Origin: CAZDOD01 sp964506935
GTDB taxonomy: Bacteria > Desulfobacterota > Zymogenia > Zymogenales > Zymogenaceae
Reading direction: 5' to 3'
Assembly (NCBI GenBank): GCA_964506935.1
Contig: CAZDOD010000108.1
Coordinates: 1-9,688 of the forward strand
DNA: 9,688 nt
In this document: positions 1 through 5,468 of the stretch, piece after piece
Layout: each line of letters starts with the position of its first letter
How positions within the stretch are numbered: position 1 is the stretch's first letter
Program-made: the position numbers and the translations under genes
The notes under the pieces: model-generated
Databases searched by the model: none
The model's input: only the letters and a program-made list of their open reading frames with translations
Told to the model about the DNA's origin: nothing

Positions 1-429
1 CGCCCGGCAGTTCGTCGGCCAGATGCAAAAGCCGCTGATCGAGCACATCGAAGGGACAGGCGACAAAGAGGCCTTTAAGATCGCCCCGACTATTATCCCC
101 GGTATTTTCTCCTTTAACAGATAAAAAAAGAGGACGAGCAAAAAATTTCCAAAACCGATAAACGGAATGAAGGGGAGAGGGACAGGGGCTCCTGTAAGGA
201 GAGCCGTAAACGGTACGGCGAACGATATCACCGAGGCGCCCCAGATTCCCGCATAGTAAACCGCAATTAGAAGGCAGGCGTTGACGAGTGTGCCTACAAC
301 GAATATATTTGCCGGCCCCATAAAGGGGGTCAGATACCTCCCGGCCGCCTGTATGGCGGCGGTCAGCGCGAGGAGTATGGCGGTTCTCGCTATCTTCTTG
401 TTTACGTCCAAAGACTTGCTGTTTATCAT
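1..429 (-). CDS. ECF transporter S component-like membrane protein (3' end outside window)
   Basis: This is a hydrophobic protein of at least 143 residues, read on the minus strand and open at the window edge. ATG at 429-427 is the start: an in-frame TAA lies five codons upstream and AGGA precedes the ATG by a short gap. Visible landmarks are a basic N-terminus (VNKKIAR), a first membrane segment (about residues 14-30), the stretch GPANIFVVGTLVNACLL, and two more hydrophobic segments rich in Pro/Gly (PVPLPFIPFIGFGNFLL, about residues 82-98). This pattern matches substrate-binding S components of energy-coupling-factor vitamin/metal transporters. The substrate cannot be told. Beyond about residue 117 the frame stays open but loses its membrane-like character, so a frameshift or divergent end is possible. 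T and A components that could energise it lie at 4692-6184, not adjacent. Family assignment is by recalled similarity. Confidence 0.65.
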   Translation of the reverse strand, partial: MINSKSLDVNKKIARTAILLALTAAIQAAGRYLTPFMGPANIFVVGTLVNACLLIAVYYAGIWGASVISFAVPFTALLTGAPVPLPFIPFIGFGNFLLVLFFYLLKEKIPGIIVGAILKASLSPVPSMCSISGFCIWPTNCRA

Positions 430-464
430 TATCCTGCTTTACAGAATAGATTCACTTTGCCAAG

Positions 465-494
465 ATTATATGGTTTCAGGCCTTCGTATCTCAA
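465..494 (-). promoter_or_regulatory. Sigma70-type promoter for the S-component gene
   Basis: On the minus strand a -35 box TTGAGA (494-489) and a perfect -10 box TATAAT (470-465) are separated by 18 bp. Transcription would start near 458, giving a leader of about 28 nt before the ATG at 429. The gene therefore has its own promoter and is not driven from the redox cluster, which ends at the terminator at 551-584. Confidence 0.65.
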
Positions 495-550
495 TGTTAA
501 ATGGTACTAATTTGAACCTTATAAGTCAATGAATCTTTTTTTGCAGTATA

Positions 551-584
551 ATAAGAAAAGGACTTACACACTCTATGTAAGCCC
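551..584 (-). terminator. Rho-independent terminator of the redox cluster
   Basis: Read on the minus strand, GGGCTTACA (584-576) pairs with TGTAAGTCC (568-560) around a 7-nt loop, and the U-rich run TTTTCTTAT follows. One pair is a G-U wobble on the minus strand but an A-C mismatch on the plus strand, which supports function in the minus direction. It lies about 100 nt past the flavin reductase stop. Confidence 0.6.
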
Positions 585-683
585 CGGACAACAATTATCC
601 ATAACCCATTTATTATCAGATCACTTTACGATAATCCAAACGCCATCCTATTTCAGGAAATTACATTTATCGGTCCTGATTTA

Positions 684-1202
684 TTATGAACCCTTCTGAT
701 ATGTCGCGGCCTTCTCCGGTGTCTTCCCCTTTATCACCTCGTGATAGTATTTATATGTCAGGGGATTTCCCGCCTTTAAGACCTCAGCCGATACGATATC
801 TCCAATAAAAAGCGTATGCGTGCCCGCATCCATACTGTCCTTTACGCTGACCTCCATAACGGCAAGACTGTTTTCGATTACGAGCGGTGATCCCGTGACT
901 CCAATTTTATGCTCGACCTCAGATAATTTATCCAAATCCCTCCCGCACTTGAATCCGAAGTTTCCGATAAATTTAAACGGTGTGGTCTCATCGAGGATCG
1001 ATACCGCCCAGACGCCGCTATTGATTATACAATCGTGGGTGAAATTCTCCTTGTTTATCGAGGCGCAAAGCCTCGGGGGCTCCGCGCATACCTGAAAGAC
1101 CGTGTTTGCAATCTGACCGTTCAGCTTATCCCCAAGACGCGATGTTACTACATAGACCCCATAGCTGAGCTGAAAAAGTGCCTTTAAATCCATTTTTTCC
1201 AT
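684..1202 (-). CDS. Flavin reductase domain protein, high-molecular-weight-rubredoxin (Hrb) type without rubredoxin domain
   Basis: This 172-residue protein belongs to the flavin-reductase-like (FMN-binding split barrel) family. The pattern LSYGVYVVTSRLG, NGQIANTVFQV, PPRLCASINKENFTH, FIGNFGFKCGRD, GSPLVIENSLAVMEV and DAGTHTLFIGDIVSAEVL closely resembles the N-terminal half of Hrb, an NAD(P)H:FMN oxidoreductase that passes electrons to rubredoxin and flavodiiron proteins in anaerobes. Hrb normally continues into a fused rubredoxin. Here the protein stops at TYQKGS with a clean TAA, and a separate rubredoxin heads the same cluster. A strong AAGGAGG lies about 12 nt before ATG 1202. The second Met (residue 4, MDLKALF) matches the usual family start but is further from the ribosome site. 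It is probably the last gene of the redox cluster. A 271-nt gap separates it from the gene upstream, so a separate promoter is possible, though none is convincing. The role in oxygen/peroxide reduction is inferred from the family. Confidence 0.85.
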   Translation of the reverse strand: MEKMDLKALFQLSYGVYVVTSRLGDKLNGQIANTVFQVCAEPPRLCASINKENFTHDCIINSGVWAVSILDETTPFKFIGNFGFKCGRDLDKLSEVEHKIGVTGSPLVIENSLAVMEVSVKDSMDAGTHTLFIGDIVSAEVLKAGNPLTYKYYHEVIKGKTPEKAATYQKGS

Positions 1203-1473
1203 CTTTTGTTTATGCCTCCTTCAATCTATCCGGTTATTCCCACGAGCTTTTTACACTATGGGAGGATATCACTTCTAAATCAACTATTTATTCTCACCCA
1301 ATAATCCAGTTTCCAAATCATTTAAGATTTTTTTTAAGACACTATCAGCCCGGTGCCGAGAATCGCCCAGGCTGGATCACTTATTACTTGCCCCGATAGA
1401 TAGGTTATCCTCAAGTTTACGGAACAGTTATCACCTATGCATCAGAAATCCTCAGTATTTATCACTTACCGGG
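1203..1473. other. Gene-free gap with a hairpin and A/T tract
   Basis: This 271-nt stretch lies between the flavin reductase and the ferritin-like gene upstream. It contains the hairpin at 1346-1374, an A/T tract (1321-1339) and the flavin reductase ribosome site. No small ORF with a ribosome site and no convincing promoter was found. It does not resemble the FMN riboswitch core that I know. Confidence 0.5.
1346..1374 (-). other. Stable hairpin upstream of the flavin reductase gene
   Basis: On the minus strand CAGCCTGG (1374-1367) pairs with CCGGGCTG (1353-1346) around a 13-nt loop, with one U-G wobble that would be a C-A mismatch on the plus strand. It is not followed by a U-run (the next bases are ATAGTGTCTTAAAA), so it is not a classical terminator. 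It could be an mRNA-stability or attenuation structure between the ferritin-like and flavin reductase genes. Function is unknown. Confidence 0.4.
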
Positions 1474-1962
1474 TCACTTCAAAGATTCAAGTTTTTGTGT
1501 GAGCAATCTTACGTGCCCCATCTCCTCGGTCAGGATGTCCTTGATCTTATCCTTCCCCAGCACGTCCGGAATGGCCTCCCTGATGCCGGTGTAAAAGGCT
1601 ATCGAATCCCGCTCAAGACCTATGGCGATATTCAGGATATCTTCCATCCCCTCTTTCCCGCTCAGCTTCTCCGAGGGATCCTCATTGAACTTGAACACGA
1701 AACCATCGGCAATCGCCCGAAGATAGAGGGCCGCCTCTCCATTGGGGTCGAAGGATTCGGGTAGTTTTTTCTTGTCTGCGTAATCTTTTCTCATATTGGA
1801 AAACAGCTTTTCGTGTTTTACTTCCATTTCAGAAAGCTCGAGCAACATCTTTTTACTGTCCTCATCAAATGACCCTGAAACCTTGCGGTAAAATTTCGCC
1901 CCGTTCCTCTCAATCTGCTCGGCTATTTCAAAGACCTCGTCGATATTAAAAAAATCACCCAT
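1474..1962 (-). CDS. Ferritin-like diiron protein (rubrerythrin family, no rubredoxin domain)
   Basis: This 162-residue four-helix-bundle protein has the diiron ligand pattern of rubrerythrins: E18 in IERNGAKFY, E47-x-x-H50 in MEVKHEKLF, E117 in GLERDSIAFY and E147-x-x-H150 in TEEMGHVRLL. The C-terminal rubredoxin-like FeS(4) domain of classical rubrerythrin is missing, so electrons would have to come from a partner, plausibly the rubredoxin at 4333-4494. Rubrerythrin relatives reduce hydrogen peroxide in anaerobes. Whether this one is a peroxidase or has another diiron role cannot be told from sequence. The start at 1962 has GGGGA about 8 nt upstream. The gene follows a second ferritin-like gene by 75 nt and is probably co-transcribed with it. 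The two share the same ligand layout but are only distantly similar elsewhere, so they look like old paralogs. Confidence 0.88.
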   Translation of the reverse strand: MGDFFNIDEVFEIAEQIERNGAKFYRKVSGSFDEDSKKMLLELSEMEVKHEKLFSNMRKDYADKKKLPESFDPNGEAALYLRAIADGFVFKFNEDPSEKLSGKEGMEDILNIAIGLERDSIAFYTGIREAIPDVLGKDKIKDILTEEMGHVRLLTQKLESLK

Positions 1963-2037
1963 ATTTAAAATCCCCTATAGTTTTGTAATCGTAATTTCCT
2001 GAAGAAAAAACTTACATGTATACAGGTAGGAAAAACC

Positions 2038-2565
2038 TCAGGCGCCATCCAAACCGCTCCTCTCCTTTTCCATAAACCACAGATCGGGATCTTTGAGATA
2101 GAGCTTCATGTCGTCGAGGATCTTATAGTGGCCCCTCTCCTCTTTTATCATGTGCTCCAAAAATTCTCGCTCCAAAGGGTCTTCCGAAATCTTGAGGTGT
2201 TCCTTGTAAAAATCTATTGACTTGAGCTCGAAGTCTACTCCTACCTCGAGCGCCTCTATATCGGAGGAGTCAACACTGATATCCTTGGTGTGCCTTTTTG
2301 CAAGATCGACGAAGAATTCATTCAATTCACCATGTCCGAACTCGAGGTCTTTCCAATCGGCATTCCATTCATTACCTTCTTTAAGAGATGAGTAGATTCT
2401 ATTTATCCTTTCGATATGAATCCTCTCGTCATTTTTTAGCATCTTGTAGATTTCCCTCCCCAAATTATTCTTACATGTCGAAAAGGCTTCCCTGTAAAAG
2501 GATATCCCCTTTTCCTCCATCGCAAGTGCCGTGCCCAGCATCTCTAGGGACCTGTCTTTTGTCAT
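2038..2565 (-). CDS. Ferritin-like diiron protein (rubrerythrin family), second copy
   Basis: The protein has 175 residues and the same helical diiron pattern: E17 in MEEKGISFY, E47-x-x-H50 in NDERIHIERI, E113 in DFELKSIDFY and E143-x-x-H146 in KEERGHYKIL. The C-terminus (DLWFMEKERSGLDGA) carries the Trp/Phe then ERxGLDG tail that I recognise from ferritin-family proteins of anaerobes. There are no Cys pairs, so no rubredoxin domain. ATG 2565 is preceded by GGAGAG at about 9 nt. It lies 261 nt downstream of the glutaredoxin-reductase fusion, with a weak promoter candidate in that gap, so it may be partly independent of the upstream genes. Likely role by family: peroxide reduction or iron handling under oxidative stress. 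Confidence 0.88.
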   Translation of the reverse strand: MTKDRSLEMLGTALAMEEKGISFYREAFSTCKNNLGREIYKMLKNDERIHIERINRIYSSLKEGNEWNADWKDLEFGHGELNEFFVDLAKRHTKDISVDSSDIEALEVGVDFELKSIDFYKEHLKISEDPLEREFLEHMIKEERGHYKILDDMKLYLKDPDLWFMEKERSGLDGA

Positions 2566-2715
2566 TTTATTTTCTCTCCAATCTTTCTTTTGGTGATTTC
2601 TTTAAATTGGGGGAAGGAAACTTTCAGACCCTTTAACTCGAGATAGAGATGGATATTTGCCGAATCGAAAATACCGTATGGTAAACAGGATTTTTTAGAT
2701 CAACCTTACCCCATC

Positions 2716-2745
2716 GATATAAAATATCTTGGTAAAACCTTTCAA
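2716..2745 (-). promoter_or_regulatory. Weak promoter candidate with overlapping inverted repeat, before the ferritin-like pair
   Basis: On the minus strand TTGAAA (2745-2740) and TATATC (2721-2716) are spaced 18 bp apart. The -10 box overlaps the short inverted repeat GATAT-AAA-ATATC (2716-2728). The match is modest and the region is AT-rich, so it may be chance. The leader to ATG 2565 would be about 145 nt. Confidence 0.3.
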
Positions 2746-2826
2746 CAATTCTATCAAAAATCTTAAAAAGACTTGATGCGAAAAAGATTGCACTATTGAT
2801 AAAGACCGAGATTTAGCCTTTCGAGA

Positions 2827-4014
2827 TTACTTCTGATTTAAAATGTAACTATATGCGGAGAGGGCGGCCTTTGCCCCCTCCCCCGCGGCGACTATCACCT
2901 GTTTAAAGGGGACATCGGTAACGTCACCCGCAGCAAAGATCCCGGCGACACCGGTCTGGCATTTCGAGTCTACTATTATCTCCCCGATACTGTTGGTCGC
3001 CATAGTATCTATGACGAGTTCGGAATTGGGAAGTAACCCAATCTCAATAAACACTCCATCGACTTCGAGGTTTTTTACAGAACCACCATCGAGAGACTTG
3101 ATCTCCACGCCGGAGACAACCTTGTTGCCATCAATACTCAGGGTGCTGTATTTAGTAAAGATCTCCACCTTATCGGACGCCTTTATTTTGTCTATCAGGA
3201 TCGGATCCCCGGTGAGTTCAGATATCGATATCAGATATATTTTTTTTGCCACCTTTATGAGGTCGAGCGTCGCCTCGAGCGCCGAATTTCCACCACCGAT
3301 AACCGCTGTGTTCAACCCCTGAAAGAGTGGCGCATCACATGTCGAACAGTAGGCCACACCCTTTCCAACAAATTTCTCTTCACCCGACACCCCTAGCGAT
3401 CTCGGACGTTTTCCCATCGCGAGGATCGCTGTCTTGGTATTGAAGAGCTTGCCGTCATCGCAAAAGACCTTCTTTATCTTGCCTGCGATATCCAAAGAGA
3501 TGGCCTCAACACCCTCCATCTTCGCCACACCATACTTATCAACATGCTCGTTAAATCTTGAGATGAGATCCACAGTATCGATCCCGGAAAATCCGAGGTA
3601 GTTGTCGATATCGAAGGTCCATGTTACCTGCCCGCCGATGTCTTTACTGATGATGAGGGTTTTTAAAAGCTTCCTTGCGGCGTATATAGCGGCGCTCAGG
3701 CCCGCCGGTCCGCCACCAATTATGATGAGATCGTAGATCGGTTGGGCGTCTTTGGGGATCGGCATCCCGAGTTTTCCCCACAACTCCCCAGATGCCTCGA
3801 GCCCTACCAGATCCCCGTAGCCACCTATAGGCTCATCGTCAACAACTATCTGAGGGAGGGAGCCGCCCTTTGTCACTCCCTTCATGACCGTCCACTCGTC
3901 CGATTTAGGGAGTACCTCTATCTCGGTGAAATATATCCCTTTTTCGGTGAGAAACGCCTTCGTCCTGTTGCAGAAGGGACATCCCCTCAGAGTATATATC
4001 GTGACGCCTTTCAA
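2827..4014 (-). CDS. Glutaredoxin domain fused to an AhpF/thioredoxin-reductase-like flavoprotein
   Basis: The protein has 395 residues. Residues 1-80 form a glutaredoxin with a CPFC active site (C12, C15), a cis-Pro loop SLPQI (P54) and GGYGD. Residues 93-395 form a flavoprotein reductase with an FAD motif GGGPAGLSAA (100 onward), GGQV, a redox-active CSTC pair (C223, C226), a second nucleotide motif GGGNSA (240-245) and AAGD (361-364). The sequence around CSTC, GGGNSA and QVIVAAGEGAKAALSAY is closer to the C-terminal part of AhpF than to TrxB. The Arg residues that bind the NADPH 2'-phosphate in TrxB (HRR) are absent, pointing to NADH as donor; this is inferred. Electrons would flow NAD(P)H to FAD to CSTC to the fused CPFC domain and on to partners. 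The start is TTG at 4014-4012: AGGA lies 6 nt upstream and no ATG or GTG start exists between it and the upstream in-frame stop. It follows the Sec-glutaredoxin by 20 nt. Confidence 0.92.
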   Translation of the reverse strand: MKGVTIYTLRGCPFCNRTKAFLTEKGIYFTEIEVLPKSDEWTVMKGVTKGGSLPQIVVDDEPIGGYGDLVGLEASGELWGKLGMPIPKDAQPIYDLIIIGGGPAGLSAAIYAARKLLKTLIISKDIGGQVTWTFDIDNYLGFSGIDTVDLISRFNEHVDKYGVAKMEGVEAISLDIAGKIKKVFCDDGKLFNTKTAILAMGKRPRSLGVSGEEKFVGKGVAYCSTCDAPLFQGLNTAVIGGGNSALEATLDLIKVAKKIYLISISELTGDPILIDKIKASDKVEIFTKYSTLSIDGNKVVSGVEIKSLDGGSVKNLEVDGVFIEIGLLPNSELVIDTMATNSIGEIIVDSKCQTGVAGIFAAGDVTDVPFKQVIVAAGEGAKAALSAYSYILNQK

Positions 4015-4034
4015 AATATTTCCTAACTCAGTAG

Positions 4035-4280
4035 CTACACCTTATCCAGGGCTTTTTCTATCTGCTCCTTATCAAAACCCATGATTATCTTATCATTTAT
4101 CTTAATCACCGGAACGCTACGCCCTCCATCGGTCAATTCCACCATCTCATGCAGGGCATCATGATCCGTTGTTACGTCGTGATCTATATATTTTATACCC
4201 TTTTCAGAAAGAAACTCTTTCGTTTTTTTACAGAAGGGTCACGTCGGGCTGGAATAAAGAGTTACTTTATGGTCTTCCAT
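4035..4280 (-). CDS. Selenocysteine-containing glutaredoxin-like protein (UxxC), UGA recoded at codon 14
   Basis: Read on the minus strand from ATG 4280 to TAG 4037-4035 this is an 81-residue glutaredoxin/NrdH-like protein interrupted only by TGA at 4241-4239. It begins MEDHKVTLYSSPT, then UGA, then PFCKKTKEFLSEKG, so the UGA replaces the first Cys of the CPFC motif and the second Cys is C17. The cis-Pro loop SVPVI (P57) and MGFD follow as in glutaredoxins. The frame after the UGA is fully glutaredoxin-like to the end. A SECIS-like hairpin lies just downstream of the UGA (separate entry). GGGAGG lies about 7 nt before the ATG. It sits 52 nt after rubredoxin and 20 nt before the glutaredoxin-reductase fusion, a likely electron donor. 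Selenocysteine glutaredoxins are a known bacterial selenoprotein group. Alternatives are a Cys-codon sequencing error or a recent nonsense mutation. Standard gene calling misses this gene. Confidence 0.85.
4198..4241 (-). promoter_or_regulatory. UGA codon and bacterial SECIS-like hairpin inside the glutaredoxin gene
   Basis: After the UGA (4241-4239) the RNA can fold as follows: an upper stem GAAAG (4221-4217) with CTTTC (4211-4207) closing a 5-nt loop AGUUU, and a lower stem CCCUU (4238-4234) with AAGGG (4202-4198). The apical loop starts 22 nt after the UGA and has G at its second position. This fits the known bacterial SECIS rule: a loop about 16-37 nt from the UGA and G among the first two loop bases, recognised by SelB. 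The fold was drawn by eye, not computed. Confidence 0.75.
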
Positions 4281-4332
4281 TCTTTATCCTCCCATTTCTT
4301 ATTGACAAGAAATCTATCTCTTTTTCTATGCC

Positions 4333-4494
4333 CTACTCTTCCTTTTCAAATTCTTCTTTCGATGCCCCGCATACGGGACATACCCAGTCATCCGGCAGTT
4401 TCTCAAAGGGAGTCCCCGGCGCGATCCCGCCGTCGGGGTCGCCCTCCGCAGGGTCATAGACATATCCACACACGGTACACACATACTTATCCAT
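4333..4494 (-). CDS. Rubredoxin
   Basis: This is a 53-residue classical rubredoxin, a small cytoplasmic one-electron carrier with one Fe bound by four Cys. The ligands are C6 and C9 (YVCTVCGYVYDP) and C39 and C42 (WVCPVCGASKEEF). The conserved D14-P15, G18-D19-P20, G23-I24-A25-P26-G27-T28 and W37 are all present. The length is normal. The ribosome site AAGGAGG lies 10 nt before ATG 4494. It is the first gene of the minus-strand redox cluster and sits behind a near-perfect promoter. It can plausibly carry electrons between the Hrb-type flavin reductase and the two diiron proteins, both of which lack their own rubredoxin domain. This partner assignment is inferred from context. Confidence 0.97.
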   Translation of the reverse strand: MDKYVCTVCGYVYDPAEGDPDGGIAPGTPFEKLPDDWVCPVCGASKEEFEKEE

Positions 4495-4564
4495 GACTAT
4501 ACAACCTCCTTGAATAAAAAAATGGGATTTTTAATTTTCGCAGAGTTTTATACGCCTTGTAAAT

Positions 4565-4593
4565 ATTATTCCAAAAAAAGTAAAAAATGTCAA
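4565..4593 (-). promoter_or_regulatory. Strong sigma70-type promoter of the redox cluster
   Basis: On the minus strand a perfect -35 TTGACA (4593-4588), a 17-bp spacer and -10 AATAAT (4570-4565; 5 of 6) are present. The start site would be near 4558, with a leader of about 64 nt to rubredoxin. This is one of the best promoters in the window and suggests high expression of the rubredoxin/glutaredoxin genes. Confidence 0.75.
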
Positions 4594-4619
4594 AGAAAAT
4601 ATCTTATATGTAGATTTGA
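4590..4619. promoter_or_regulatory. Imperfect inverted repeat between divergent promoters
   Basis: Between the two divergent -35 boxes lie TCAAA (4590-4594) and TTTGA (4615-4619), with inner arms ATCT (4601-4604) and AGAT (4612-4615) around TATATGT. The arms are short and not collinear. It is a possible operator for a shared regulator, but AT-rich chance pairing is not excluded. It does not match the Fur or PerR consensus that I know. Confidence 0.25.
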
Positions 4620-4631
4620 GCGAAAAAAGAC

Positions 4632-4661
4632 TTGCCTTAACACAATGATAGAAGTTATAAT
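4632..4661 (+). promoter_or_regulatory. Sigma70-type promoter for the ECF transporter genes
   Basis: A -35 TTGCCT (4632-4637; 4 of 6) and a perfect -10 TATAAT (4656-4661) lie 18 bp apart. Transcription would begin near 4668, leaving only about 24 nt of leader before ATG 4692 and therefore no room for a riboswitch. No clear Shine-Dalgarno sequence is seen in that leader. Confidence 0.6.
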
Positions 4662-4691
4662 GTGCAGTGTTACGATTTTTAAAGTTGTGTT

Positions 4692-5468
4692 ATGAGACAT
4701 TCCTTTCTCGATAAAGAGAGCGAAATAGAAAGCCCGATAAGATCGTTGAATCCTAAGACGAAGGTCATCTCGATCCTGACGATCGTTGTCATTATTGTAT
4801 CAACGTCACCTGCGGCAAAGACTACATTTCTCCTCTATACCGCCATGGCCCTGTTTCTTATCCTTATGTCCAATATCCCGATCACCGTATTTTTGAAGAG
4901 GTTACTTATAATCTCCCCATTCGTCCTAATGGCGATCGTCGCCGTCCCTTTTCTGGGTGTTGCTGAAGAAGGCATCACCTACTCCCTCGGCCTATTTGAT
5001 GTTACGATGTCGGAACGGGGCCTTCAGGTGGTCTTCAACGTCGCCGTTAAATCGTCCCTGTCTGTCCTATTTCTCACGCTTTTGATATCGTCAACACCAT
5101 TTAAGGATCTGATCAGCGGTCTAAAAGAGCTTAAGATCCCGTCCCTTATCACCGACTCCCTCCTCTTTATGTATCAGTATCTCTTCATTCTCATAGACGA
5201 GGGGGAGAGGATCACCCGCGCGAGGGATGCGAGGTGTTACGGAGGCCGCTGGATATGGCATGCCCATATCATTGGTTACATAATAGGCGCCCTATTTATC
5301 AGGAGCTTCGAGAGGGGTGAGAGGGTATATCTTGCGATGAAGGCGAGGGGATACGACAGCGAGATTTCCTCCTCGCACACGGGTCGGCTTGGGGCGAACG
5401 ACTTCGTCTTTTTATCTCTCGTAATACCAATAGTATTAATAATCAGGACTATCGGATTTGGCCTATGA
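4692..5468 (+). CDS. ecfT: ECF transporter transmembrane T component (CbiQ family)
   Basis: This 258-residue integral membrane protein couples the ATPase to substrate-binding S components in energy-coupling-factor importers. It starts with the family signature SPIRSLNPKTKV (14-25), has hydrophobic segments near 25-39, 44-60, 70-90, 112-133, 155-168 and 235-252, and carries the cytoplasmic coupling region with two Ala-Arg motifs: ARC (180-182, usually ARG) in RARDARCYGG, and ARG (218-220) in YLAMKARGYDSE. The C at position 182 in place of G is slightly unusual. ATG 4692 lacks a clear Shine-Dalgarno sequence, but the family N-terminus begins soon after it and a promoter lies just upstream. Its TGA overlaps the ATPase start (ATGA), so the two are translationally coupled. 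No S component (CbiM, BioY and so on) is adjacent, so the substrate is unknown. Confidence 0.9.
   Translation: MRHSFLDKESEIESPIRSLNPKTKVISILTIVVIIVSTSPAAKTTFLLYTAMALFLILMSNIPITVFLKRLLIISPFVLMAIVAVPFLGVAEEGITYSLGLFDVTMSERGLQVVFNVAVKSSLSVLFLTLLISSTPFKDLISGLKELKIPSLITDSLLFMYQYLFILIDEGERITRARDARCYGGRWIWHAHIIGYIIGALFIRSFERGERVYLAMKARGYDSEISSSHTGRLGANDFVFLSLVIPIVLIIRTIGFGL

Noticed and set aside
1468..1476. TGA stop of the ferritin-like gene as a possible selenocysteine codon
   Set aside because: The protein is already complete, and in-frame stops (TGA, TAA) follow within a few codons. There is no redox motif around it.
4149..4496. Plus-strand open frames of 96-115 codons opposite the rubredoxin and Sec-glutaredoxin genes
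   Set aside because: They are antisense to two clearly recognisable genes, have low-complexity Arg/His-rich ends and no family resemblance. They appear only because the real glutaredoxin frame is hidden by its UGA.
4510..4695. Plus-strand 61-codon frame starting MNKKMGFLIF
   Set aside because: It covers both divergent promoters, is Lys-rich from AT-rich DNA and has no family resemblance. An AACCTCCTT upstream is the complement of the rubredoxin ribosome site, not a site for this frame.
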